Shown here: piece after piece, positions 35,057 to 46,745 of the stretch
Numbering within the stretch: the stretch's first letter is position 1
Layout of the letters: each line of letters starts with the position of its first letter
Assembly (NCBI GenBank): GCA_019787685.1
Contig: JAHNUO010000005.1
Location: forward strand, 1,364,001 to 1,428,000
Length of the DNA: 64,000 nucleotides
DNA from: Chiua virens
Lineage: Eukaryota; Basidiomycota; Agaricomycetes; Boletales; Boletaceae
Direction: 5' to 3'
The notes under the pieces: generated by a model
Told to the model about the DNA's origin: nothing
What the model saw: the letters and a program-made list of their open reading frames with translations, nothing else
The model's database searches: none
Position numbers and translations under genes: made by a program

Positions 35057-36250
35057 AGGTAGGATGCGGTTGTGCAGGGGGTGGATGGGGCAGTGGTTGC
35101 GCAGGTTTCGCGAGAGGATACCCATGCCCGGATTGGATAAGAAAAGGGGGGACAAAAGTAAGTAGTGGTAGGCTGGGGGCGAGGAACAAACATACCAAAT
35201 TTTTGGTGCGCTCCTCATCGAGAATTCTGATCTCGTCAGAGATGGTACTCATGAGTTGGTGGTTAATAAGGGAGATGTCGTATGGTTTGTTAGTAGCCTT
35301 GATCTCGCGGTGCCAGTCAAGGCGAACTCGGGCAGCGTAAGTGAGAACGGTTTTCTCGCCAAGGGGAAGCTTAAGGCGGGGGTGGTTTTCGATGTACCAA
35401 AAGAATTTGGCGAGCGCATTGAGGTTGTCATTGGGCCAGTTTGCTTTCTTGGCGTAGTTTAGGAAACCATTGCGTGCATGGATGAAGTCGGAAAAGGAGA
35501 GGTCACTGTCGGGGACAACATTCTTGGAAGCGCGGACTGAGGCGATGGAGCGGACAGTGAGGTGGTCGTCCAGCTTGGAAATGCCGAAAGTGTTGTCGGC
35601 TTGCGATTTGCTGTGGTATTTGGCGGCGTCTGCGCATCCGGCTGGGGTGAAATACCATAGCTCAACATAATCGAAGGTGGCTAGCTTTTGTAGGGCAAAT
35701 TGCGAGGGGGGAAGGGTGAGGGAATCAGGGACAGAGGTGCCCGGGACGATGGTGGACATCTTGGGCTTCTTCTTCTCAGCCTCGACACGGAGGTGCTCCG
35801 CCTCCTCTGCAGCGGCCAGCTCTTCTTGTTCCTGTATGAAACGACGCTCTTGCTCGAGGTCTTCAGCGGCTCTATCCTCAGCCTCACGTTGGGCGTTCCA
35901 GGCCGCAACTCTGGCGTCACGATCAGATTCCCAGGCTGCGATGAGGCGCACAACCACTTGGTCATCAGTCTCCTGAAAGCCATTTCGTAGGCCTTGACGG
36001 ATGATCGAAAACTCCTGGCCCCTGTAGTTGGGCATGGCTTCGAGGTTGGGGTCAACTTGGGCCATGCTGAGAGTGCTGCTGGTCTGACTGGAAAGGGGAA
36101 TAAGGAAAACGATACAGAGTGTATGGAAGGCGACTGGGAGGAGACTGCTGGAGCAAGGACAACGCAACGAAGTGGAGAAGGAAGGAAAAAGGGAACGACT
36201 CGAAAAACGTAGCTAGAAAACGCTGCGAGGAGAGAAGAGAAAAGAAAATG

Positions 36251-36391
36251 AATGAGGAGCGTAGCTACGGTTTATGGAACTACGAAGTAGTGAGAGGAGA
36301 GAGAAAGAGGCGTGAGCGCCACCGGGCTCCGCTTCACCAAAGACGATGCTCTGTCACTCCGCTCGTGCCTTACTGCGCCACAGAGCCGCAC
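36251..36391 (-). repeat. Ngaro split repeat A1
   Basis: 141 bp at the 5' end of the element, matching A2. Confidence 0.9.
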
Positions 36392-37059
36392 GCTTTGGCC
36401 TGCTTACATAATTACCTGAAAGCGGTGGCACAGGAATGCTAATGATGACCAAAAGCAGCCACTACTCCCATAACATATCCAAATTTGGAATCTAATGTTT
36501 TCATGCCTTTCCTCTTTATTCTAGCCACATAGACTTGATATCTCGGTTTCTGTTGCAGGTGCCTCATGGTTTGAGATTATGACAACCTGGCGCGCTGTGC
36601 CGTGCACGTGGCAAGCCAACATGTCCCAAACTGATGTCAGTGATGAGTCGAATCGGACAGTGACCACATTCACGAGTCGGTGTTATGTCAGATCGTTAGC
36701 GTGCAAGCACGCGATAATCAGTATGTGTACCGTCTGGGTTACCAAGTGGTAAATCAATAATATTCCTCTGGCGGAGGATGTCTGACAGTAAAATGAAAAA
36801 CGGATACCGGGCCTGCCTGGACTGAGTGACTAGTTGATTCCCTCGCCTAGTACGGATCCCGTTCCTCGCTACCCTAGCTGAGAGCTCTCTCCGCCAACAT
36901 TCATTTCACCGATTACTCAGCTGTTGCTGCCCCACTGTTCGAGATGAGTACAACTACTATACTAGAATCCGCTTGCACATATTTGAGTTTATCACTATCG
37001 AACGCGCGCTCAAAGTAAAGCCCACGCAAGTCTACTTTGCGCATCAGCCCCATCGACTT
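36392..37059. other. Intergenic
   Basis: Nothing recognised apart from words that also occur around 24.7 kb (GTGTACCGTC, ACCA.TGGTAA). Confidence 0.3.
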
Positions 37060-37880
37060 ATGTTCGAAGTACTGTTCTCCCTTTTGCCCCTTCCAGTTTT
37101 GCATCTTTTTCTTAGCTCGATGCGCCTGTCGCGACGAACAATGAGAATGTCGAGGGACTGGCCTTCACACGTGGCACCCTTCAAGTTGATGATGATAAAT
37201 AGTGACCAGCCCCTTACAGAGCTGAATGCGACCCGTTCGCAGCCTACGTCTACAGTTCCTCTGCGCCCACCGCGCAAACGTCGCTCTTCGCCAACACGGA
37301 TAAAGGACGGTCTGGATTCGGATTCGGAAGGAACGAATATCCTCTCCAGTCCATCACCTATCAAGATTTCGGACGCCCCAAACAGTTCTCGATGCATCAT
37401 CTCGACCTCCGCTTACTGCGTGTCGATTTCAAGCTCCCGTCGTCCCCGCTCGTGGATGACACGTTTTCCATACTTGGGCTGTGGTTCGTGCTTAACGTCT
37501 CTGGACTCTGACCTGACCTCGGCTTTCAACCCCACTCCACATGCTCGTTTCGACGCCGGTTTTGTCCGACTTGTGTCCTGGATCATCCAACAATTTCTGG
37601 TAGTGTTTAGGTACACTCTTCTCATTGTCTGCTTGCTGACCTCCGCAGCTCGCCTCGCCTCCTCTCAGGCTCTCCCTCTTGAAGCTGTGGTACTACTACT
37701 CGTCATTCCCTTCCTTCATTGAGGAGTGTTCCTTGTATTCTATTTATTTATATAGATGTTTTGCACACAGATGATATCTATCATCCTTCCTAATGTAATA
37801 TGCTTCCTCATTGCTTAGAGTCTTAGAGGTTCATTGTGAGTACGGCTCGGCCAGCGGCCCGCTTCAGTCCGGAACAACGC
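37060..37880 (+). CDS. Uncharacterised gene, structure uncertain
   Basis: A frame open from ATG 37060 to 37722 includes a basic, Ser-rich part (RPPRKRRSSPTRIKDGLDSD) and a hydrophobic end. A good intron (GTAGTG..CTGACCTCCGCAG, 37599-37647) would instead switch to a frame ending near 37765. A second frame between (FSILGLWFVLNVSG) is also coding-like. I think a multi-exon gene is present, but cannot assign a family or exact ends. Confidence 0.35.
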
Positions 37881-37949
37881 GGTGACAGCAGGACTCCACC
37901 AAGCCTAAGGTTCATACCAGTACTGGTGGAATATCTACTATTTTATCAT

Positions 37950-40570
37950 TCATACTTCACTACGCTTCGTCAGTAGCGTCTTCCACAGCCTATTTTCCAC
38001 CTCCTCGATCGTCCCTTGCGGCGTATTGAGACTCGTCATGAAATATGCCACGTTCCCCAGCGTCCTGAAATGTATCCCAAACGGTGCACCACCAGGGGCC
38101 GAACTGAGCGCATCGTCATCACGGACAGCATGCCCGATGGATCGAAGCACGCCTTGCGCAGTGTGGGATGCATATCCTGAAGATTTCATTTTATCAATCA
38201 ATTCATAACTAAGATGATGTAGATAAATGACCGTACCGGCACCATCGTCCTTGAACTTGATGACAAGGACGGTTCCCAAGGTACATCGTCTCGTCCACAA
38301 TGTCGAGCTTCGAAACGGAACGAACGAAACCCGGATCCCAAAAGCTCCAGACCGTGGTCGAGCTGGATTCAGGCTGCGCGGCAGCGTCATGTCCCCATTT
38401 AGTTCGTGCGGATCGCCACGCGTCTTGCTGCGACAGTTTGTCGATCATGTCGAGGGTCGTGTTAGCCACTTGGCAGCCGACGGCATGCGCAGTGTAACTG
38501 TGGCCATGCAGCAATGCGTCGACCTTGGATTGACTGTGAAACGCCCGGAACACACGCTCGGAGGCGAGCGTAGCACAAAGAGGAAGAACACCGCCAGTAA
38601 GAATTTTGGCATACACGGCAATGTCCGGGTGGACGCCCAGGATGGGCCCGCACGATTGTGCACCGAGACGATGCAACCCGACAAACACTTCATCGAAAAT
38701 GACGGGAAGAGGGTTCTCAAAGAGTGATGTGTCACGGACGGCATCGACCAAGGCGCGCTGGAAGAGCGGATCCACGAAGATCATTCCTCCAGCGCCCATC
38801 ACGATCGGCTCCAAGACGAGTGCAGCCAACTTTCGCCCACGTTTTTGTACAAGCACTTGCAGCGCGTTCTTAACATACGCTCGGTAGGTGGCTGCCAGTG
38901 GCGAGCTGAGTCGGTTCTCAACGTCGTACAAGAATTGCAAGTCATCAAATTGGACGGAAGTCGTCGACGCAGAAATGGAAGAAGGGACGGTCACGACAAA
39001 CTCTCCATCTTTGATCGAGACGGTCGGCGGTTCGAACCAAAAGCCTTTTGATTGGTGCCATTCGCACGTATACACGCCCTCTTCGGTCGCGTCCATCGCG
39101 CCTATCGTATCGCCGTGATAGCTTCCCTTCAAACCTACGATCCAGAGGTCTTTCTTGTCGCCATGTGTAAGTTCCTTTTCGGCGATTGAGAATGACCGTA
39201 GGGCCATCTTCAAAGCGACTTCCATCCCGGTCGACCCATTATCGCTGAAGAAGGCACGCGAGGCCCAACCTTTACCAGGTCCTTCGTGTACCAAGCGCTC
39301 CGCCAATTTGAGTGCAGGGAGATGAGTGGCTTGAGGAAACATGACATGTCCGTATCGTCCAGCAGCATTCGCGGCGGCTAATGCGAGCGTGGGATTTCCA
39401 TGCCCAACAGCCTGAGTCCACCAGGAAGCGGAACCATCCAATTTGGGAGCAAGAAGGGAGGAGGACGGTGCTTCGGACGATGAATGATGAACACTGAAGA
39501 AATCGGCGTATGCACTATCGATCACCATTACGTCCTTCTCAGATTGAACCAGTCCATGTTGTACGAAGGGCCACCAGACGGTATCTAGCGTCCGACGAGG
39601 CATGGAATCGAGTTCTTTGATCCGACGACCGTGACAACTGTCTAGGTGCTGCAGGGTCCCGTAGATTTCGCTTTCGAGATTCTTTGGAACCAATTTGGCA
39701 TAGTATGCTTCTGTAGTAGACCTATCTTCGTTGATATTTCCTTGAAGGGGAGGGGGAGGATCCAGTGCAGTGACCTGCACCCCACGTTCAGCGAAATAAG
39801 GAGAGAGATACGCGTGGTTTTGATAATAGTCGTCCCGGAACAGGAGGATCGCGTCCACGATGTACCCACGCAAAGAAAGTGACTCGTATGACGATATTGT
39901 CGACGAAATCCCACCGAGCTTTGAGTCACCGACGAGGACCGTAGGCAGAAACAGCGGTCGGTAACACTCTAATTGTGTTGTGCCAGATAGGGTTGGACTA
40001 TGGACACCTACAATGCGTCAGTAACGATAGCGCCCGGATTCAGCACCACGCTCACTCAAGAGTGAGTCTCACCTCCAGCAGTTTCTACATACATATGTCC
40101 CGGCTTCCCAGTCCGGGCACACGCGCGGATGTGTTCGGCCACTGCATTGATGAACGTCTGGTCAGAGGGTGCGGAAGACTACCTAGATCGTTTGAACAAG
40201 GGTGCAGCATCACGGGCCGGTGACCCACCTCGACACCTGACCTTTGAGACGACATTCGAACTGCAAGGTGGGGGCTGACTGGATCGTCGTAGCGGAACAG
40301 GCAGTGCGTATTCAGCAGATGCTCGTGAGGTCCGGCATAGCGTTCGATATGTCTAATACACGATCAACAACGCGTCCAATTGAACCAGGGGTGAACGTAC
40401 GCGTCGTCGGCGTCCTGCGGGGCACCGGTGCTAACGGGCTTGAGGTAATATGCATTTTGGTTTTTTAGGGTAGACGCGCGAACGAGAGCGGTGGTGATGA
40501 TGGTCTTGCCGACATCGGTGTTGGCTCCAAATATCTGGTGAACGCGGAGGTGTCTGTAGAGATGGCTCAT
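37950..40570 (-). CDS. bioDA: Bifunctional dethiobiotin synthetase / DAPA aminotransferase, one frameshift
   Basis: Two consecutive steps of biotin synthesis in one protein. Exons (minus): 40401-40570, 40229-40352, 40073-40157, 38237-40007, 37950-38176. The BioD half has the P-loop GANTDVGKTI and MYVETAGGVHSP. The aminotransferase half shows GSASWWTQAVGHGNP, FFSDNGSTGMEVALKMA, GLKGSYHGDTIGAMD, FDEVFVGLHRLG and the PLP lysine in AKILTGGVLP. The C-terminal LGTVLVIKF and FRTLGNVAYFMTSL match, but the frame changes at GGGAACC (38275-38277); one G fewer restores it. Everything else is intact, so I suspect a sequencing error, not decay. Confidence 0.88.
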
Positions 40571-40846
40571 ATCATATCAAGATACGCGCGAACTTAAAAT
40601 TTTTATTTGTGCGGCCGATGATCGGGCTTTGCGGAACCGTGACAATGAAATAGACATTGCCGACAAAACTCGTTGAACTAGTTTAACGCCGTACTACAAC
40701 CGCAAGTACATCTGAGGTAGTTTTATCTACGGATAAAGCAGACTATATGCAAAATGTTATATCAACACAAACCCGATCGAGACATACCCAGACGTCTTCG
40801 AGTGTTGTACGTATGAACCTATGATAATGATGTAGCAGGAGAGGGG

Positions 40847-42295
40847 TCAATAATATACGTCGCGGATGTATTCCCGTGCCCATGGACCCAGCTCGTTATC
40901 AGCCACAGGGATGGTGATGCCGCACATGGCAAAGTGCCGGGCAACATCTTCCCTGGAGATGGTGTCGGGAGCGCCCACAAACGGGACATACTTGACTTGA
41001 GGAGAGACGCTAAAAGAGCCTCTCCTCAGGATATTCTCGTATCCTCCTGGCTCAGAGAAGAGCTCGGTGACAAGTGTCATGAACTTTTGGCGATTGTCGC
41101 GAGAATCGGAGTCATTGGGGAGTACCACAGGGCGGAGGCGCGCAACCATGCGACTCGCTCTCATGTCAGTGGTGTATGGGCGTCCATCAGCATCACGTCG
41201 AATGCCTTTGGGACAGGAGCTCGGATTGGCTGCGTAATACGCGACCCAAGCTTCCACAGGGTCCTCTAAGCGAGGATTATTCAAAGGAGGGGGAGGCTTG
41301 GAAGCGGGGTGATCCCAATCCGGAGTACGCCAGGTCGAGAGCAGATAGCGCTGGACCTCAGTCTTTTGGTCCCTAGGAGTTCGATGAGCGTCGGAGCACA
41401 AAGCCTTGACTTTGGCCAAGGCTTGATAATTTCCGGGTTGGTGGGCCGCCTTGATGAGCGATTGGATCTGTTTGATGCTCTTGGCGGGCTTGACGGGCTT
41501 TGGGGCCTGCGAGATGACCGTCTGCCAGCCCTGAGAAGCAGGGTGTTGTTCATCAATGAGCGACTGTGGGAGGGAATCGTCATCATTCAGAGACTGCCCT
41601 GCAGATAGAACGGCTGCGAAGGAGCGAGCAGCTACGCAATCGGGGAGCTGGGCCTGAGGAGATGCGGGGGTGGCCATTGGGGGAGAGACATGTTGTGTAA
41701 GGAGGGACGGGACGAAGTCAACGGAGGCAGACTGGTCGGGTGGGGAAGAGGTCGGATCAGGAGGGAGAGGAAGCTGAGAGAAGTCGGGAGGGGTAGCGAC
41801 AGTGGAGCCGGAGTCTGCGGACGAAGAGGACTTTGTCGCGGCGGGTGCACGTGGCGTCTCGGTAGAGGGAGGGATGTTGGCGAGTCTGATTTTCTCCTGG
41901 AGCCTCTCACAGTCTGCACGGGTGGAGTCGAGCTGGGCACGGAGCGTGAAGAGCTCCTCGCGAGCCTGGTTGCGCTCAATACGATAGCGCTCGATACTGT
42001 CGCGCAGTTCACGCTCCTCGTCCTTCTGGCGTCGCACGCCCTCGGAGACACCCTTGTTGAACACGTCCTCGCGAGCACGCTTCCGATCCTGGAATGCGAT
42101 CTGAAAGGCGGGCTGATGCGGGGAGTAGCTGGCATCAGCGACGTGTTTCATGTATGCTGTGCAGACATCGCAGCCGGATGGATGGACAATGCCATAGTCC
42201 TCGAGGAACTCCCATGGAGACAAGAGGGTGGGTATGCCACGATTATCTCTGATGGCAGCACGGAACGGCTCGTCGCTGCTGGACAGTGGGTACAT
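40847..42295 (-). CDS. Uncharacterised intronless coiled-coil protein
   Basis: A 482-aa frame from ATG 42295. The N-terminal part reads FRAAIRDNRGIPTLLSPWEF and contains a CDVC pair. A charged helical stretch (about residues 75-145, rich in R, E, Q) is likely a coiled coil. It is followed by a Ser/Pro-rich linker and a conserved-looking C-terminal region (DMRASRMVARLRPVVLPNDS). I recognise the style of lineage-specific agaric proteins but no named domain. The lack of introns contrasts with its neighbours. Confidence 0.6.
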   Translation of the reverse strand: MYPLSSSDEPFRAAIRDNRGIPTLLSPWEFLEDYGIVHPSGCDVCTAYMKHVADASYSPHQPAFQIAFQDRKRAREDVFNKGVSEGVRRQKDEERELRDSIERYRIERNQAREELFTLRAQLDSTRADCERLQEKIRLANIPPSTETPRAPAATKSSSSADSGSTVATPPDFSQLPLPPDPTSSPPDQSASVDFVPSLLTQHVSPPMATPASPQAQLPDCVAARSFAAVLSAGQSLNDDDSLPQSLIDEQHPASQGWQTVISQAPKPVKPAKSIKQIQSLIKAAHQPGNYQALAKVKALCSDAHRTPRDQKTEVQRYLLSTWRTPDWDHPASKPPPPLNNPRLEDPVEAWVAYYAANPSSCPKGIRRDADGRPYTTDMRASRMVARLRPVVLPNDSDSRDNRQKFMTLVTELFSEPGGYENILRRGSFSVSPQVKYVPFVGAPDTISREDVARHFAMCGITIPVADNELGPWAREYIRDVYY

Positions 42296-42616
42296 CACAA
42301 ATAATTTTCTGTACGGTGGTGAGCGCACCAGGCGAATATGAAACAAGGATATCTGAGTTACGACGGGGACAATGCTGTATTCAGCATGGCGTCGCGCCAG
42401 CGCTGATATCCCCTTTGACACGTGGTCTGCCTCGCGGACAACGCCTGGCTTTGTTTGTCCTTGTTATAATTCGAGGCTCTTGCAACACAACCGTCAACAC
42501 TTTTACGTCCTATTATTTGGTCTTGTTGATCTGTGGCTTGGTACTAGCAAACCTTAATTTGAATGCAACTATCATCTTGATCACCATCCTCAACGTCAAG
42601 TACAACGACGACCGCG

Positions 42617-43980
42617 ATGGCATCAAGACCCACCGTCACCGTCCACTCCACCTCCGGAGGTACTGTTACTCTCATTTTCCACCTCACAATGCTCACTATT
42701 CCCCGTCAGAATCCTCCAGCTCGCTTCCTCTCCCCGCCGTCTTGACCGCCCCAATCAGGCTCGATGTCGTCGCCCAGGTCCACAGTCAGTGACACTCCCC
42801 TCTTTCTGTATTGTCCGTCTCATCTCCTTTTAGAGAGTATCGCGAAGAACAAGCGCCAAGCCTACGCCGTGAGCGAAAAGGCCGGCCACCAGACCTCCGC
42901 CGAGTCCTGGGGTACCGGTCGTGCCGTCGCACGTATTCCCCGTGTCGGCGGTGGCGGAACCCACCGCTCTGGCCAGGTAGATCCGTTTGTCTTCCTTCTT
43001 CTTCTTCCTTAATCATTAATCCCAGGCTGCCTTTGGTAACATGTGCCGTGGTGGTCGCATGTTCGCACCCACCAAAACTTGGCGCAGATGGCACGTCAAA
43101 GTCAATCAGAACCAGCGTCGCTTCGCTACTGTCTCTGCACTCGCTGCTTCTGCGCTTCCGTCCCTCGTCCTCGCCCGTGGTCACCGCATCGAGAACATCC
43201 CCGAGGTTCCCCTCGTCGTCCCTTCCACGGTCGAGTCATTCAGCAAGACCAAGGAAGCAGTTGCCCTCCTGAAGAGCGTCGACGCTTACGCCGATGTCGT
43301 CAAGGTCTCGACCTCGCGCAAACTCCGTGCCGGAAAGGGAAAGATGCGCAACCGTCGCTACCGCCAACGCCGCGGCCCTCTCATCGTCTACAGCGAGGAC
43401 AATGGCATCGTCAAGGCATTCCGCAACCTTCCCGGTGTCGAACTTGCCAACGTCAAGAGACTGAATCTCCTTCAGCTCGCCCCTGGTGGTCACCTTGGCC
43501 GCTTCATCATCTGGACCGAGGGTGCTTTTGCTCTCCTTGACCAAGTTTTCGGCACGTTCGACAGTCCGTCTGCCTACAAGAAAGATTACGTGTATGTATC
43601 AGACATGCTCTTTGATGTCGTCCGTCTTATTCATCTCCGTCCAGCCTTCCCACCGCCAAGATCACCAACCCCGATGTCACCCGTCTCATCAACAGCACCG
43701 AAATCCAGTCCGTCGTCCGTCCCGCCAAGGCCAAGATCCAGAAACGTCCCTGGACACAAAAGAAGAACCCCTTGATCAACAAGGCCGTTCTCTTCCGCTT
43801 GAACCCTTATGCCAAGGTCCTCCGCAGACAGGAGTTGCGTAAGTGCCTCTTTCTGCCCATTTTGCACACGGACGCTCATCGGTTCCATTCCCAGTCCGCC
43901 AGGCGCAAAAACAAAAGAAGGAAAAGAAGACGGGTTCCGTTGCTGGCGAGGCGTTCCTCAACACCCTCTTCGCCCCTTGA
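42617..43980 (+). CDS. RPL4: Ribosomal protein uL4 (L4)
   Basis: Large-subunit protein lining the peptide exit tunnel. Exons 42617-42659, 42710-42784, 42834-42976, 43026-43591, 43645-43838, 43895-43980. Signature segments: [55 protein letters not shown] (the exit-tunnel loop), [11 protein letters not shown], and the C-terminal extension KQKKEKKTG. All frames are clean. Introns cluster toward the 5' end, as is usual for ribosomal protein genes. Confidence 0.97.
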
Positions 43981-44253
43981 AGTGGCTTATCCGTCATTAC
44001 GTTGTAGTTGCTTTTCGTCGTATGGCTTACACAAATATCTTACGTGCACCCATGTCATGCCCGCAAAATTCCATGTCTGTTCGATGTTGACGCGGATGTC
44101 AAAATGTCGAGGATGTACTGTGCTGCGACCCGGTAAGTACGAGCGAGTGAGACGACGCTTTTGAAAGCTATCAGAGTACAAAAAGTTTGATCGTAACAAC
44201 ATGACATCATCGCAATCGTGTTTCGTCACTGAATACTGAACCCGTACAATGTA

Positions 44254-46745
44254 TTACACTGTTGGCGAGACTTGATCCTTTTCAGAATCCGAAGCTCCAA
44301 AGCGACCCTCTGACAAGTTGTTCAATGTATCCTCTTCCTTGTCCAGTTTGCGGTTCGTCAACCAAAACATAACTCCAGCGATGCCCGCCAGAACCCCGAC
44401 GGACGAGTAGTTCCACACGAGCAGCGGATCGATGGACAACTGCTAGTCATCGCCATCAACGGTCAGATACCACCCACCCATACACAGTCAAGCGACTCAC
44501 AAACGAACGCCTCGCCAAGCGCAGCCGAGACAGCACTCGCAAACAGGAACATGGACATGATGATCGACCGCATGTTCCTGGGGGCCTTGGTAAACGCGTA
44601 CTCGAGCCCCGTGATGGACGCCAATATCTCGCTAAATGCGATCAACACGTACCTACGAGTAAACAGTGCGTGAGCCCGGCTTCGTAAGGAGGATACGCGA
44701 CTTACGATCCGGTTTGGATCCAGACGTTGAGCGGCGAGACGAGTGGGTTCCCAGCCGTGTCGACACATGTGCCGGCAGAGTACCCGCAAGGGTTGGTCTG
44801 ATCGTACGTTGAGCAGGACTGAATTGAAATATGCGACAGGGCGCACCTTGTAAATGTAATGCTGGACGACCTGCTGCCCACACCATGGCAGCAGCGCCGG
44901 TGAAAAAGCCCCAGGTGATTTTCTTCAGCGCGGTGAATCGCCATCCCCTCCTTTCAAGTGCAGGGTATATCTGCCAAGGAAAGACGATAAGTCGATCTGA
45001 ACCGTTACTATCACTTGCGACCTACCAACATGTCACAGATGGGTATGAAGATGATGAGTGCAAAAGGATCCAAATTCGATAACACATCGTTGGGTAGGCC
45101 ATGGGTATCCATGGTGGCCGCTTGCGAGGTCAAGTTGTTGTTCAATTGGTTGTAGCAGAGCCCTGTGCACACAAAAAGGTCGGTCACGTTCACAGACAAA
45201 AAGACATGCACCTACAATAGATCGGGAACCACGCAAAGACACTGCAAGCTTTGAAACCACGGACGGACTTCATCCACCCAGTTGTCGTCAAACGTCATCC
45301 AATCGGGCTTCTCACCAACCACCTTGGACGGCTTCGCGCTCTCCCAAAAGTCGTCTGCGGTAAGCTGTCTGATGCACCGGACTAGGATTCCAACTCCAAC
45401 GGCCGCCGATAGCGTACCGCCAAAGACGGAACATGGTGCCTAGCACAGAGCCAGTGGGAGGTGAAACGCGGTATCGCCCATGACCCCACCAAAGGAAGAT
45501 GGGCGAAATCAGGAAGACGATGGTCGGGAGCTGTGTACGCGAGCCAGTAGCCAACATACTATCAGGGTATGCGATGCTCAACAATGACCACCGCGAGAGA
45601 TAAATGCCATACCTTTTCCGCGTAAACCATGCCAATTTGCCCGATGAGTGCGCCAATGTTGATAAAGAGGTAGAAGTACTAGATCGGTGGGTTGGTAAAG
45701 TCCGCGGGTTGATAGAAGAAACCTCACCATGTAGATCCTCGATGCCGTTAATGTGGGATCAACAATGACGCGTTCGCCTGATTTAGTGGTAGTAATGAAT
45801 GGCTTCGTACGGCGGTACTGTTCAGCGACCAAGGGCGAGATATTAGACTTGAACCCGCCAGCTCCCGTGCCCGTGATAATAAGAGACAATATAAACAACC
45901 CAGTAGATGGCTTGCCGCCAATGATACCGGGAATAGCGGAGATAATCATGATGATGTGTCCAAGAATGGCGAGAGCGACGCTCCAACAAATAGTCTTGTA
46001 ACGTCCCCAATAGGTGTCGGCGACTGTAGGCGCCGGCGATGGGACAGATATATGACCTAAGATGATCATCACGTCACAGCGGTACGAGGAATGGCAGGAA
46101 TCGAATGCCTACCAAAATTGATAAAATGTAGTCAACCCGGTAGACATTTGCTGTACCATCCCCCAGTGCACCGGACTGTCCATTCGCCCCGCCGGCGCCA
46201 GTCTTCGAACCAGGCGGAAGTGGTTGCTGAATGAAATTTACCTACGCAAGTGAATCCTTGGTGAGGCACGACTGCAAGGGATATCAAATCTGATATCCTA
46301 ACTCACAAAGACGGCGCTAGCACCTTTCGAGTGCATAGCAATTGAGTATTGATGGAACAAAAAACGATCGGATAGTTCATACCATAGTACTGGATGTCAG
46401 AGATCAGTAAGAATCATTCTGACTCGGGAGCGAAACGCGTACCGAAAAACGCTCCGCCAACTCGACAACGGCGATCACTATCACCAAGGTGAGAATAAAA
46501 CAGGAAGACAAGAAATGTCGCTCACTGTACGCAGTCCAGGGAAGTGCATCGGACACGCGACGGAGAGTCGCCAGCTCTTCTTCTGAAGGAAACTCGAGTC
46601 CCGCGTGGACGCTGTCGTCGTCGTCGTCGTCGTCCATGGGCAGCCTCAGCGGATCCTTCTTTTCGAGGGACGGGCTCGACGAAAGGTGTTGGTCATGTTC
46701 CGCCAATGCAGCGGGAATGCTACGATCAAGCTCCAGACCGGCCAT
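44254..46745 (-). CDS. PTR2: POT/PTR2-type proton-coupled peptide transporter, several single-base insertions
   Basis: Exons (minus): 46526-46745, 46443-46477, 46383-46389, 46307-46323, 46113-46158+, 45728-46056, 45613-45678, 45216-45558, 45026-45162, 44847-44970, 44706-44797, 44501-44652, 44254-44450. Family features: VVELAERFS/YYG, VNFIQQPLPPGS, FYQFWSYICPIAGAY, VADTYWGRYKTI, GFKSNISPLVAEQY, YFYLFINIGALIGQIG, NQLNNNLTSQA, and an acidic N-terminus with a seven-Asp run. Splice sites are all good, but about six to seven places need removal of one base (near 46160, 46025, 45532, 45383, 45261, 44870 and perhaps 44440). Exons 3 and 4 are microexons of 7 and 17 nt. Confidence 0.88.
46612..46637 (-). 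repeat. GTC trinucleotide run coding Asp repeat
   Basis: (CGT)n on the plus strand within the transporter N-terminus, encoding seven aspartates in a row. Confidence 0.8.

Larger units (their letters stand above)
33841..36065 (-). pseudogene. Ngaro ORF1, gag-like with zinc-binding C-terminal part, split by solo LTR
   Basis: The ATG at 36065 opens a frame with an acidic, Glu/Ala-rich helical stretch (about residues 45-110) and a core typical of fungal Ngaro ORF1 (PNYRGQEFSIIRQGLRNGF near the start). A likely intron begins at about 35193 (GTATGTTTG) and ends before ATGCTTGAGGGG at about 34942. The solo LTR sits within GAGGGG|CCCC. Beyond it the frame resumes (GPHRSDHSLYSRTP) and reaches a Cys/His-rich end: CPTCLGRFP, CTDWQRPFGC and HECSGCGDANHGAQGC. 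It overlaps ORF2 by about 220 bp in another frame. Broken by insertion, otherwise intact. Confidence 0.8.
25761..36391 (-). mobile_element. Ngaro-like (DIRS order) retrotransposon with split direct repeats, interrupted twice
   Basis: In element orientation (minus strand) the order is A1 (36251-36391), gag-like ORF1, RT-RNaseH-tyrosine recombinase ORF2, B1 (26206-26375), A2 (26065-26205), B2 (25761-25930). This A1-ORFs-B1-A2-B2 arrangement with a tyrosine recombinase is diagnostic of PAT/Ngaro elements, which are known from agarics. A copies are both 141 bp with one difference noticed; B copies are both 170 bp with three. The body is split by an LTR element at 27327-31644 and by a solo LTR at 34371-34924. 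Removing these (and one copy of each target duplication) restores the frames. Confidence 0.9.

Noticed and set aside
46015..46030. CCTACAG as an intron end in the peptide transporter
   Set aside because: Using it would delete the conserved FWSYICPIAGAY segment and does not keep the frame.
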